A stretch of 32,597 bases of DNA, from the NCBI GenBank assembly GCA_035566895.1, contig DATMQA010000194.1, forward strand, positions 1 through 32,597, in the 5' to 3' direction. The stretch's first letter is position 1. Each line of letters opens with the position of its first letter. Below, in pieces: positions 16,709 to 24,297 of the stretch. Made by a program: the position numbers and the translations under genes. This DNA comes from DATMQA01 sp035566895 (GTDB lineage Bacteria; Verrucomicrobiota; Verrucomicrobiia; Limisphaerales; UBA8199). The notes below the pieces were generated by a model. It was not told the DNA's origin and made no database searches. It saw only the letters and a list, made by a program, of their open reading frames with translations.

Positions 16709-17770
16709 ATGTTGAAACGGTTGTTAATGGCATCGCTCCTGGTTTGTCTGGGTTTCTCGCCCCAGTTGCGGGGTCAATCGGGCGGACCGGAGGTCTTTGC
16801 ACAAATCAAAGCCAAGGCCGACAAGGGCGACGCGGAAGCGCAACTGTCCTTGGGGTCGCTTTACGCAGCGGGCAACGGCGTCGGGCGCAGCCTGTCCAAG
16901 GCGGCCAAATGGCATCGCAAAGCCGCGCTGCAAGGGTTGGCGCGGGCGCAATACCAACTGGGATTGGACTATGCTGCGGGCGAGGGGGTGAAGCCCGACC
17001 AGGTGGAATCAGTGCGATGGTTCCGCAAAGCGGCCGAGCAGGGATTGGCCGAGGCCCAACTTGTTCTTGGCCTGGCTTATGCCAAGGGCAATGGGATCAA
17101 CGAGAATGCCGTCCAAGCCGCCGGGTGGTTTTGCAAGGCAGCGGAACAGGGTTTGGCCGAGGGCCAGTACGAGTTTGCCAGTTGTTATCTCGACGGCAAT
17201 GGTATCGCCAAGGACACAGTGACCGGCATCAAGTGGCTTCGCCAGGCGGCTGAAGGTGGATGCGCCTCCGCTGAAAGGAGGCTCGGCCTCTGCTATCACC
17301 AGGGCGACGGCGTGCAGAAAGACAACGTGGAGGCCTACAAATGGCTGTCACTGGCCGCCGGGCAGGACGACGCCAATGCCCCAGACATCCGGGTGGACCT
17401 GGTCAAGGTCGAGGCTTCTTTGACCCAGGAGCAGATTTCCCAGGCGCAAACTCTGGCCCGCGAGTTCAAACCCCGACCACCAGGCGCGTCCGGCCCTGGG
17501 CCGGCTCGGGGAACCGGGTCGTCCTGGCCCAACACGCCGCCAGCAGTTGAAGGCGCTCAAGGCGGAACCGTGAATGTCCTGGCCGATAACTCCGGCAGCG
17601 AGATTTACGTGGATGGAAGCTTCGTCGGGAACTCTCCTGCGAAGCTCAAATTGGCGTCGGGCCTGCACACGGTGGAAGTCAAACTGGCGGGTCATAAAGA
17701 GTTTCGGCGCGAACTCAACGTCGGCGCCGGCTCGGACCTCACGCTGCGCGCGGTGCTGGAGAAACAATAG
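16709..17770 (+). CDS. Exported Sel1-repeat protein with C-terminal PEGA domain
   Basis: This 353-residue protein opens with a signal peptide (LLMASLLVCLGFSPQLRGQ). Residues about 30-230 carry five or six Sel1-like TPR units of ~36 residues: 'GDAEAQLSLGSLYAAGNGV', 'GLARAQYQLGLDYAAGEGV', 'GLAEAQLVLGLAYAKGNGI', 'GLAEGQYEFASCYLDGNGI', 'GCASAERRLGLCYHQGDGV'. A Pro/Gly-rich linker (about 255-285) leads to a PEGA domain (about 290-350) with 'IYVDGSFVGNSPAKLKL' and 'HTVEVKLAGHKEFRREL'. Sel1 repeats bind partner proteins and PEGA is a surface beta-module, so an envelope assembly role is likely; partners are unknown. It is isolated between a terminator and a convergent MarR gene. Confidence 0.85.
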   Translation: MLKRLLMASLLVCLGFSPQLRGQSGGPEVFAQIKAKADKGDAEAQLSLGSLYAAGNGVGRSLSKAAKWHRKAALQGLARAQYQLGLDYAAGEGVKPDQVESVRWFRKAAEQGLAEAQLVLGLAYAKGNGINENAVQAAGWFCKAAEQGLAEGQYEFASCYLDGNGIAKDTVTGIKWLRQAAEGGCASAERRLGLCYHQGDGVQKDNVEAYKWLSLAAGQDDANAPDIRVDLVKVEASLTQEQISQAQTLAREFKPRPPGASGPGPARGTGSSWPNTPPAVEGAQGGTVNVLADNSGSEIYVDGSFVGNSPAKLKLASGLHTVEVKLAGHKEFRRELNVGAGSDLTLRAVLEKQ

Positions 17771-17772
17771 TG

Positions 17773-17802
17773 GGAAGCGAGGACGAAAACCTTTCGACTT
17801 CC
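17773..17802. terminator. Hairpin between convergent Sel1-PEGA and MarR genes
   Basis: GGAAG-CGA-GG (17773-17782) pairs with CC-TCG-CTTCC (17790-17802) with small bulges. It fills the 34-bp gap between two convergent genes, where a shared terminator is expected. No strong T-tract is seen. Confidence 0.4.
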
Positions 17803-17804
17803 GC

Positions 17805-18233
17805 TTAAGGATCGAGACGAGCGAGCTGCCTCAGGCGGAGGTTGAGTTCCGGAGCCATGCGTTTCAGTTGCTCGCGATGAGCAGAGGAGAGTCTTTCAAG
17901 CACCTGCTCGCCGCGGCGCGTGAGTTGAACGAAAACCCGCCGGCGGTCCTGGGTTGACAGCACGCGCGCGACCAACTTCTCCACCACCAGCCGATCAACC
18001 AACCCAACGGCGCTGTGATGGCGAAGCTGCAATCGCTCCGCCAACTCGCCCACCGTGACGCGGTCGCGCCCGGGGAAGCCCTTGATGGCCAGCAAGGCCT
18101 GATGCTGTTGCGGAGCGACGCCGGCGGCCAGGGCCGCCTGTTCGCTGAAGTGCGTGAACTTCCGGAGGGCATAACGGAACGCTGCCAGCGTCTCATACTG
18201 CGGCCGGGAAAGCGGTTTGGTTTTTGCGGTCAT
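17805..18233 (-). CDS. MarR-family transcriptional regulator
   Basis: This 142-residue winged-helix protein has the MarR layout: an N-terminal dimer helix (LAAFRYALRKFTHFSEQAA), 'LLAIKGFPG', the recognition helix region 'VGELAERLQLRHHSAVGLVDRLV', the wing 'RVLSTQDRRRVFVQLTRRGEQVLERL' and a C-terminal helix. ATG 18233 begins MTAKTKPLSRPQ. It is divergent from a ClC channel gene, and the gap carries a perfect 21-bp palindrome (18276-18296) that is the likely operator for both promoters. The ligand is unknown. No Cys suggests an OhrR-type thiol sensor; the protein contains no cysteine at all. Confidence 0.9.
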   Translation of the reverse strand: MTAKTKPLSRPQYETLAAFRYALRKFTHFSEQAALAAGVAPQQHQALLAIKGFPGRDRVTVGELAERLQLRHHSAVGLVDRLVVEKLVARVLSTQDRRRVFVQLTRRGEQVLERLSSAHREQLKRMAPELNLRLRQLARLDP

Positions 18234-18270
18234 GAGCCGGGCTGGCGACTACGGAAGGTCACGCGCGGAT

Positions 18271-18299
18271 TTGACATATATCGTGTCACGATATATTTT
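18271..18299 (+). promoter_or_regulatory. Promoter of the ClC gene with overlapping MarR operator
   Basis: A perfect -35 TTGACA (18271-18276) is followed after 17 bp by TATTTT (18294-18299), or after 15 bp by TATATT (18292-18297). The spacer is almost entirely a perfect palindrome: ATATATCGTG, one central T, then CACGATATAT (18276-18296). Binding there would block RNA polymerase. The start of transcription would be near 18305, leaving a leader of under 10 nt before the ATG at 18312. Confidence 0.75.
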
Positions 18300-18311
18300 C
18301 ATGGCTATTTG

Positions 18312-20117
18312 ATGCAAAGAGAAATTTTGACACAGCCGGCCGCGAACGGCAAGCCTGCGCGGGCGGCCATAGTCCCGGAAGATGAGCTGGCTGATTTCAG
18401 CACGGACCACCGCGTGCTGCTGTTGTCGGCCATGGCCGTAGTGATCGGGGGGATTAGCTCGCTGCTCGCCTACGGGTTGATGTGGTTGATTGCCGCGCTC
18501 ACTAACCTGGCTTTCTATCACCGTTTTTCCACGGCCCCGGCGATGCCCCAGGGCCATCATTTGGGGCTTTGGGTGGTGCTGGTGCCGGTGGCCGGCGCGC
18601 TCCTCGTTGGATTGATGGCACGATTTGGCTCGGAAAAGATTCGCGGGCATGGCATCCCGGAAGCACTCGAAGCAATTCTGCTGGGGCGCAGCCGCATTGA
18701 ACCCAAGGTTGCGCTGCTTAAGCCGCTTTCGGCCGCTATTTCCATTGGCACCGGCGGTCCCTTTGGGGCGGAGGGACCGATTATCATGACGGGTGGCGCG
18801 TTCGGTTCGCTGTTCGCGCAACAGTTCCATTTGAGCGCAGCCGAGCGCAAGGCGCTGCTGGTGGCGGGCGCTGCGGCGGGAATGTCGGCCGTATTCGCCA
18901 CGCCCGTGGCCGCGGTGCTGCTGGCGGTGGAACTGTTGTTGTTCGAGTGGAAGCCGCGCAGCTTCATTCCCGTGGCGGTGGCCTCGATTGTCGCGTCGGT
19001 GTTGCGCGTGCCGTTGCTCGGCGCAGGGCCAGTTTTTCCGGTCGTGGCGCATGCGCCGCTGTCCGGCACGGAATTGGCGGTGGCGGCCGGACTCGGTGTC
19101 CTGGCCGGTTTTGGTTCGGGTTTGTTGACGATGCTGGTTTACGCCTGTGAGGATCTTTTTCAAAGACTGCCGCTTCACTGGATGTGGTGGCCGGCCATTG
19201 GGGCGGTGTTTATCGGCCTGGGCGGGCTGGCAGAACCGCGCGTGCTGGGCGTTGGTTATGACACTATCCACAGTTTGCTGCGCGGCGAACTTATCGGTTC
19301 GGTTGTCATCGGGTTGCTGGTAGCCAAAGCGCTGGTGTGGTCCATCGCGCTGGGTTCCGGCACGTCAGGCGGTGTACTGGCTCCACTGCTCATCATGGGC
19401 GGCGCGCTCGGCTCTTTTGTCGGTTCGTATCTCCCCATGGGTGATGCGGGTCTCTGGGCCTTAATTGGCATGGCCGCCATGATGGGCGGGACGATGCGCT
19501 CGCCGCTCACCGCGATGGTATTTGCCGTGGAACTGACCCGCGACTTCAATCTCTTTCCCGCGCTGCTAATCGGCTCGGTCGCCGCTCTCGGGGTGACGGT
19601 TTTACTCATGCGCCGCTCGATCCTGACGGAAAAGCTCGCCCGCCGCGGCCATCACATCACGCGCGAATATAGCATTGATCCGTTTGAACTCGCGCGCGTG
19701 CGGGAGGTGATGGACACGGAGGTGCCGATCGTCTCAGCGACCATGAAACTCTCTGAGCTTTCCGACCGAATCGTTCAGGGCGACCCGGGCCTCAACCGGC
19801 GACAAGGGACGGTGATTGTGGATGAGGAAAACCAACTCATCGGCATCATTACGCGAGGGGACATCGTCCGAGCGTTGCGGCGCAACCAGGCGGCCGGGAT
19901 GACGGTCGCGGAAGCTGGCAGCACAGAGCTTGCGGTCGCTTTTCCCGACGAACCGCTGCACGCGGCACTTACGAAAATGCTCAACCACAATGTTGGGCGG
20001 CTGCCGGTCGTGGAGCGCAACAACCCTACCCGCGTGGTGGGTTACCTTGGCCGGGCGGCCTTGCTCTCGGCGCGAATGCGCATCCACGAGGAGGAAAATC
20101 TCCGCCAGCGAGGTTAA
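18312..20117 (+). CDS. ClC-family chloride channel/antiporter with C-terminal CBS pair
   Basis: This 601-residue membrane protein has ~10-12 hydrophobic segments (about 30-440) and the three ClC filter motifs: 'GHGIPEA' (112-118, His in place of Ser in GSGIP), 'GAEGP' with the gating glutamate E154, and 'SGGVLAPLLIMGGALG' (GxFxP-like). 'SPLTAMVFAVELT' follows. Residues ~460-595 form two CBS domains ('VIVDEENQLIGIITRGDIVRAL' and 'LPVVERNNPTRVVGYLGRAAL'), which usually bind adenine nucleotides and regulate gating. The glutamate gate points to Cl-/H+ exchange rather than a passive channel, but this is inference. ATG 18312 was chosen to fit the promoter and the first membrane segment. Control by the divergent MarR protein is likely. 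Confidence 0.9.
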   Translation: MQREILTQPAANGKPARAAIVPEDELADFSTDHRVLLLSAMAVVIGGISSLLAYGLMWLIAALTNLAFYHRFSTAPAMPQGHHLGLWVVLVPVAGALLVGLMARFGSEKIRGHGIPEALEAILLGRSRIEPKVALLKPLSAAISIGTGGPFGAEGPIIMTGGAFGSLFAQQFHLSAAERKALLVAGAAAGMSAVFATPVAAVLLAVELLLFEWKPRSFIPVAVASIVASVLRVPLLGAGPVFPVVAHAPLSGTELAVAAGLGVLAGFGSGLLTMLVYACEDLFQRLPLHWMWWPAIGAVFIGLGGLAEPRVLGVGYDTIHSLLRGELIGSVVIGLLVAKALVWSIALGSGTSGGVLAPLLIMGGALGSFVGSYLPMGDAGLWALIGMAAMMGGTMRSPLTAMVFAVELTRDFNLFPALLIGSVAALGVTVLLMRRSILTEKLARRGHHITREYSIDPFELARVREVMDTEVPIVSATMKLSELSDRIVQGDPGLNRRQGTVIVDEENQLIGIITRGDIVRALRRNQAAGMTVAEAGSTELAVAFPDEPLHAALTKMLNHNVGRLPVVERNNPTRVVGYLGRAALLSARMRIHEEENLRQRG

Positions 20118-20137
20118 TTCAGTTGCCTGGGTTAACG

Positions 20138-20155
20138 GGGCCGCAACCCCGGCCC
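20138..20155. terminator. Hairpin between convergent ClC and Crp/Fnr genes
   Basis: GGGCCG (20138-20143) pairs with CGGCCC (20150-20155) around CAACCC. It lies in the 114-bp gap between convergent genes. Without a T-tract it is only a weak terminator candidate. Confidence 0.3.
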
Positions 20156-20231
20156 TCCTGTCACCCGCTGTAACCACACCGGCGCGAGCCATCACACCGG
20201 AAGCGATCTCTCCAAGGGACCGCTGGAGCGC

Positions 20232-20951
20232 CTATTCTCCTAAATTCCGCCGCAGGAGCGCGTTCAGCCTCGCGGGGGACAGGATGGTGACCGTCCGGCC
20301 TTTCACGGTGAGGAGTTTTTGCTCGCGGAATTTCGCCAGCGTCCGGGAAAACGTTTCGCTTACCGTGCCCAACTCGGCAGCGAGCACGCGCTTAGTCATG
20401 GCAAGTTCGATGCGCGCTGCCTGTTCGCTCTGCGGGTTCGGGCAGCGTTTGACGAGCCAATTGGCCAGGCGCGTCTCTACGTCTTTGAGGGTCAAATCCT
20501 CGAGTTGGCCGACGAGCACGCGCAAATGGCTGCTCATGGAGCCGAGCATGCGCAGGGCGAGCTCGGGCTGGCGCCGAAGGAGGGCCAGAATGCCATTCTT
20601 TTGCACCAGCAAGACCTGAGTCGGCTCCAGCGCGCAGGCATCGGCGGGGTAGCCTTTGTCCGAGGCGAGGGCCACTTCGGCGAAAGATTCGCCGGCGCGG
20701 AAGATGTGAATGATCTGCTCCTTGCCGACGGCGTTCACGCGGTGAACGTTCACCGAACCGCGCTGGACGATGTAAAAACCGGTGGCGGGGCCGCCTTCAT
20801 GGAAAAGGTAATCGCCCTTGGCCAGGGATTTTATTACTGTGACGGCAGCAATGTTTTCGAGATCTTGGGGAGGCAGGCCGGTAAAGAGCTGACAACCGCG
20901 AAGGGTGTTGATGACACCGATATTCCTGAATTCAGCCAGCGCGCCGGACAT
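20232..20951 (-). CDS. Crp/Fnr-family regulator (Dnr/FixK-like), last gene of the DUF2249 operon
   Basis: This 239-residue protein has a cNMP-type sensor barrel (about 20-135; 'GDYLFHEGGPATGFYIVQRG', 'GESFAEVALASDKGYPADA'), a dimer helix, and a C-terminal helix-turn-helix (about 185-225; 'LAAELGTVSETFSRTLAKFRE'). The N-terminal cysteine cluster of oxygen-sensing FNR is missing (only one Cys, at about 20), and the Arg-Ser pair that binds cAMP in CRP is absent. This fits the Dnr/FixK type, some of which sense nitric oxide through heme. It probably acts on the TTGAC-N4-GTCAA box at 24298-24311 in front of its own operon. It starts 12 bp after the preceding DUF2249 gene. Confidence 0.9.
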   Translation of the reverse strand: MSGALAEFRNIGVINTLRGCQLFTGLPPQDLENIAAVTVIKSLAKGDYLFHEGGPATGFYIVQRGSVNVHRVNAVGKEQIIHIFRAGESFAEVALASDKGYPADACALEPTQVLLVQKNGILALLRRQPELALRMLGSMSSHLRVLVGQLEDLTLKDVETRLANWLVKRCPNPQSEQAARIELAMTKRVLAAELGTVSETFSRTLAKFREQKLLTVKGRTVTILSPARLNALLRRNLGE

Positions 20952-20963
20952 GCTGCGGGTGAT

Positions 20964-21206
20964 TCAAGCAGTTTCACGCCAAAAGTAAACCATCCAGTCC
21001 GCGCCCGAACCGCGTTCCACTTTCGAGGCGAAGCCTTCGCTGCCGAGTTTCTCGATGAGGGGCGAAGGCAGAAACGGGGCGACGATGAGCAGCCCTTCAT
21101 CCAGCCCAAGCTTGCTGACGCGCTGATGGATTTGCGGAAACGGCTCAATGCCTCGCCGGAGCAGGTCGCGGACATCGAACCGTTTGAATTGGTTCACGGG
21201 TGGCAT
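20964..21206 (-). CDS. Short DUF2249-family protein
   Basis: This 80-residue single-domain DUF2249 protein has the family opening 'RFDVRDLLRRGIEPFPQIHQRV', the central strand 'LLIVAPFLPSPLIEKL' and the ending 'ADWMVYFWRE'. DUF2249 domains resemble the TusA/SirA fold and are often found beside nitrogen-oxide or low-oxygen genes; their chemistry is not established. ATG 21206 was chosen; a TTG at 21248 would add 14 residues. It lacks cysteine, so it cannot act as a thiol carrier itself. It sits between another DUF2249 gene and the regulator. Confidence 0.75.
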   Translation of the reverse strand: MPPVNQFKRFDVRDLLRRGIEPFPQIHQRVSKLGLDEGLLIVAPFLPSPLIEKLGSEGFASKVERGSGADWMVYFWRETA

Positions 21207-21279
21207 CAGGTGCGGCTCCGATGATACCCGCCGTTGCGATTGCGGCAAGGGCAGGTCCGGATTCGGTTGCCCGAACGAT

Positions 21280-21591
21280 TTAGTGGCCGCCGCAACAGCT
21301 CGGCACCTCCCCGGCCGGGGCCGCCAATGGTTTCAGTTTCGTGATTTTCACACGAACTTCATCGGGCTCTTTCACCAGGTGTTCCCAGGAGAACGTGTCC
21401 GGCCATTGAGCCGCAAACTGGTAGTAAAGGGGGATGGGATCGTGATCGTTCAGAAGAATGAAATAGTCGCCCACCTGGAGCTGCTGCCAGGTGCGGATGA
21501 TGAGTCCGTGCTTTACGGAACACGGGATGGGGCGGACGTCCATGATTTTGTCCAGGCCGATGAGGTTTTCGTTTTGTGTTTTGATGTTCAT
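21280..21591 (-). CDS. DUF2249-family protein with Cys-Cys-Gly-Gly-His tail
   Basis: This 103-residue protein contains 'IMDVRPIPCSVKHGLIIRTW' and 'YFILLNDHDPIPLYYQF', the DUF2249 core, and 'DEVRVKITKL'. Beyond the domain it ends in 'SCCGGH', a likely metal-binding tail. A third Cys (C24) lies in the N-terminal motif. The mix of Cys and His suggests binding of iron, copper or an Fe-S species, possibly with the DUF59 protein just upstream (23-bp gap). Function is not established for the family. Confidence 0.8.
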   Translation of the reverse strand: MNIKTQNENLIGLDKIMDVRPIPCSVKHGLIIRTWQQLQVGDYFILLNDHDPIPLYYQFAAQWPDTFSWEHLVKEPDEVRVKITKLKPLAAPAGEVPSCCGGH

Positions 21592-21614
21592 TATTAATGT
21601 ATTTGTATTGATGT

Positions 21615-21920
21615 TTAAATGCTTCCGACGCCGGTGGCGGCGCGGCCAAATTCAGTCATCATGGACGGGTGCCATGGAGGGTCCCACACCACCTCGACTT
21701 CGGCGGTGTCCACCCCCTCCAGGTTGAGGAGGGCATTTTGGGCGCCGCAGCGGATGCTTTCGTGCATTGGGCAGCCCGGAGTGGTGAGGGTCATCACGAC
21801 CGCGACGCTGGCGCCCGTGATGGTCACGCTGTAAATCAATCCCAGGTCGACGATGTTGCAGCCCAACTCCGGATCAATGACCTGGCGCAGGGTTTCGAGA
21901 ATTGAGGCTTCGCTAATCAT
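21615..21920 (-). CDS. DUF59/MIP18-family (SufT/PaaD-like) metal-sulfur cluster protein
   Basis: This 101-residue protein has the DUF59 pattern: 'ILETLRQVIDPELGCNIVDLGLIYSV', then 'VVMTLTTPGCPMHESI' with the conserved Cys, and 'VEVVWDPPWHPSMM'. Family members help mature Fe-S proteins or assist metal-dependent enzymes. ATG 21920 lies two bases after the stop of the membrane-protein gene, so translation is probably coupled. Context suggests it matures a metal centre made by or used in this operon. Confidence 0.85.
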   Translation of the reverse strand: MISEASILETLRQVIDPELGCNIVDLGLIYSVTITGASVAVVMTLTTPGCPMHESIRCGAQNALLNLEGVDTAEVEVVWDPPWHPSMMTEFGRAATGVGSI

Positions 21921-21922
21921 AG

Positions 21923-23356
21923 TCACGCTGGTTTTGGAACCGGCGGTGTTTGCAGGGTGAAAGGCCTGGCTACAGGCCGGAAAAGGTGGGTGAGTATTTT
22001 GCCCACGTTGAGCGCGAGCGTACCGACGCCGAGGGCAACCAGGCCGCAGCCGCAGCGAACGCCAACTTCGCTGGAGAAGGCGGCCGCTCCGCAGGTCACG
22101 GCGAGACCGGCCAGAAAAGCCCAATAGCCCACCGCCTGCACCCGGGCGGAATACAAGTCCGCGAGCGCAGGCACCTGGGTCCGGCCGATTTGCCGGCTGT
22201 AAGCGCGAAACCAAACCAGGAAAGGAATGATTTTGTAGAGCATGCCGAGGATGGCGAAGGAAACAACACCCACCAGGCCGGCAAAGCCATAGACGTTTTC
22301 AAGTTGGCCCGTGAAAACGTTGAACGGCAGGCCGGGCCAGGACAGCACGACCGCGAGCGCGGACAAAGGGAACAATAGAACGACGGCGGTCAGAAAGTAT
22401 TTTATGCCCCAGTCCAGCGCGTGACGCTTTCTCGCGCGCAAAATGGCCGCGAGTTCCCAACCGTAAATCGCCAGCGCGCCAAGACCCAGGAAGGCAAATG
22501 CCAGTTTCCACGGACTGTGGCGCAGGATAGCGACGAATGAACCGGCGAGCCCAAAGTTGAGCAAAACAACGCTCGAGGCCGCGCGGCGTTGGCTTTGGAT
22601 TTCACTTAACGCAAACATCGGGATGAGTTTGTAGGACACGCCGACGAGCAGCATGGTGAAGAAGCCCACGGCACCCAGATGAGCGTGGGCGTGCATTGCG
22701 CTGAGCGCATCGAAGCGCAGCACGAATCCCGCGATGGCGCGCAAGCTGCCCGGCAGAGTCCACACGCCAGGCGTGGCGGCCAGGCCGTCAGAGGAATCGT
22801 AGTTGCATTTGGCGATGGCGATAGAGAGCCCGGCAGTCACCGTGAAGGCGAGCCAGAACAGGGCGGCGGCCACGGCGGTGGCGGTGACATTCCACTTGGG
22901 CACGCGCCGCAAGGTCCGCGCGATATTATAGATGAACAAGCCAACTCCCAGGGCCAGCGCGGAGCCAAAGTGACCGACCTGTTTCATGTTCCAGACCCGG
23001 AACATCCAAACCATGCCGACGAACCCGACGAGGTGGAAAACAAAATGCCACCGGGCTAGCCGTTCGCTGTAAAGTCTGGTTTCCAATGCTACTGGCACGA
23101 GCTGGTAGGTCGCCCCCATGACGACGGAACAAATCCACCCCAGCACGAACAGGTGCGTCACCGCGATGACGTATTGATTATAATGATAGCTCGCCAGCAG
23201 CTTCGGCTGCAGTACGAGCCAACCCGTGCCGGAACACAGCGCCAGCAGGCCCGTCAGGATGAAGGCCAGCGGCAAGGTTATCGAGGGAGCGTGCGCGCCA
23301 GGCGGCAGGGTGGCCGGAGCAGGCCGATCCTTGGATGGGTTAGCGGCGGCGGACAT
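21923..23356 (-). CDS. Heme-copper oxidase subunit I-like membrane protein (NorB/CcoN-related, no HPEVY motif)
   Basis: This 477-residue protein has about 12 membrane segments after a Pro-rich cytosolic start. Three similar stretches recur: 'VTHLFVLGW..MGATYQLVPVAL', 'HAHAHLGAVGFF..VGVSYKLIPMF' and 'NVYGFAGLVGVV..LGMLYKIIPFL'. This matches the threefold pseudo-symmetry of heme-copper oxidase subunit I. His residues in the first two fit heme b ligation. The HPEVY/CuB ligand motif of true oxidases and the NorB equivalents are not visible, so catalytic turnover of O2 or NO is doubtful; a heme sensor or electron carrier is possible. ATG 23356 overlaps the upstream DUF2249 gene by 17 bp, implying coupling. 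Confidence 0.75.
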   Translation of the reverse strand: MSAAANPSKDRPAPATLPPGAHAPSITLPLAFILTGLLALCSGTGWLVLQPKLLASYHYNQYVIAVTHLFVLGWICSVVMGATYQLVPVALETRLYSERLARWHFVFHLVGFVGMVWMFRVWNMKQVGHFGSALALGVGLFIYNIARTLRRVPKWNVTATAVAAALFWLAFTVTAGLSIAIAKCNYDSSDGLAATPGVWTLPGSLRAIAGFVLRFDALSAMHAHAHLGAVGFFTMLLVGVSYKLIPMFALSEIQSQRRAASSVVLLNFGLAGSFVAILRHSPWKLAFAFLGLGALAIYGWELAAILRARKRHALDWGIKYFLTAVVLLFPLSALAVVLSWPGLPFNVFTGQLENVYGFAGLVGVVSFAILGMLYKIIPFLVWFRAYSRQIGRTQVPALADLYSARVQAVGYWAFLAGLAVTCGAAAFSSEVGVRCGCGLVALGVGTLALNVGKILTHLFRPVARPFTLQTPPVPKPA

Positions 23357-23858
23357 GGGTAAGAAAACTCCCATCGGGTTGCGCCTGGGTCTCAGCGGTG
23401 AATCCGCGCTCTTCAAGTTGCGGGTAGAGGTGGATAGGGCGCCGGTCCGTGCGGGCGTTCAATTGGGCACCCTCGGGCAATCCGGCGAGGGCTTCAAGAA
23501 TCCTTACCATGGGTTGCGGCGGTTCGAGGCCGCGCGCGTCCAGTTCCACAGCGTTTCCTGGCATGAACGCAGAGTCCCGGCAGGAACCACAGGACGCGCC
23601 GGCTGAAGCAGTGTCCCGCGACGCGGCATCAGATTGGCGCGTGAAGCGAACCTCCCAATCGCCAGCCACCAGCGGCGTCGAAGAGTGACGAAAACCTTGT
23701 TTGGCAAGCACGCCAAAGAGCGGCACGGGCTCAAACGGGGCAAGGACGAGAAGTTGATCGCCGTTTTGCAAAGCGGCGGCCGCGTTCATGATTTTTGAAA
23801 ACGGCTCGCGCCCCTGGCGAATGTCCTCGCGCACATCAACGGTAACAGTCCGGTTCAT
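23340..23858 (-). CDS. Tandem DUF2249 protein with CxxC linker
   Basis: This 172-residue protein joins two DUF2249 domains: the first (about 1-75) opens 'TVDVREDIRQGREPFSKIM' and the second (about 103-170) opens 'ELDARGLEPPQPMVRILEAL'. The linker carries 'SCGSC', a CxxC that could bind metal or act as a dithiol. The second domain's 'LDARGLEPPQPM' strongly recalls TusA/SirA 'LDxxGLxCPxP', with the sulfur-carrying Cys replaced by Pro. The gene starts 12 bp after the cupin gene and its end overlaps the membrane-protein gene. Confidence 0.85.
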   Translation of the reverse strand: MNRTVTVDVREDIRQGREPFSKIMNAAAALQNGDQLLVLAPFEPVPLFGVLAKQGFRHSSTPLVAGDWEVRFTRQSDAASRDTASAGASCGSCRDSAFMPGNAVELDARGLEPPQPMVRILEALAGLPEGAQLNARTDRRPIHLYPQLEERGFTAETQAQPDGSFLTHVRRR

Positions 23859-23870
23859 AAGATAAACGGT

Positions 23871-24263
23871 TCAGGCATGGACGGCGACGGAGGGCTGCGC
23901 CCGGAGCGCAGGCCCCATGGCCGGGGACGGTTTGGAAAGGGTCAGCAACATCGAGAATTGCTGTGTGGCCTTGACCGAATGAGGTAGATTCGGCGGCATG
24001 TAAAGTAACTCGCCGGCTCGCATTTGGCGGGGCTTGCCGGCCAGGGAGAATTCACACTCGCCGGACAGGATCTGAATTAAGGCATGCTGTGTCGAGGTGT
24101 GCTCGGTCAGCTCTTGGCCTTCGGCGAAGCCAAATAACACCGTCCGTGAGTTCTCTGTGCGGAGCAGCGTGCGGCTGACGATGCCATTTGGGGCGTATTG
24201 GGTTTCGCCGGGCAACGATAGTATCTTTCCGCATCCGGATCCGATCAGCGGTCGTTCATTCAT
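23871..24263 (-). CDS. Cupin-domain protein, first gene of the operon
   Basis: This 130-residue protein has a single cupin barrel at about 35-110: 'EHTSTQHALIQILSGECEF' (motif 1) and 'GELLYMPPNLPHSVKA' (motif 2, with the last metal-ligand-type His). Similar small cupins often sit beside nitrogen-oxide genes. ATG 24263 lies 34 bp downstream of a perfect FNR/Dnr-type box. If that box is centred at -41.5, transcription would begin at the start codon itself, giving a leaderless message. Ligand and reaction unknown. Confidence 0.8.
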   Translation of the reverse strand: MNERPLIGSGCGKILSLPGETQYAPNGIVSRTLLRTENSRTVLFGFAEGQELTEHTSTQHALIQILSGECEFSLAGKPRQMRAGELLYMPPNLPHSVKATQQFSMLLTLSKPSPAMGPALRAQPSVAVHA

Positions 24264-24297
24264 GCGCCCAGCCTAAACCGGGAACGCCGGTCACGCT

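Noticed and set aside
18301..18312. Mini-frame ATG GCT ATT TGA overlapping the ClC start by one base, as a regulatory leader peptide
   Set aside because: The predicted transcript start (about 18305) lies downstream of this ATG, so it is probably not transcribed.
20231..24263. True NO reductase or cytochrome oxidase operon
   Set aside because: The membrane protein lacks the CuB ligand motif and no subunit II, cytochrome c or NorC-like gene is present.
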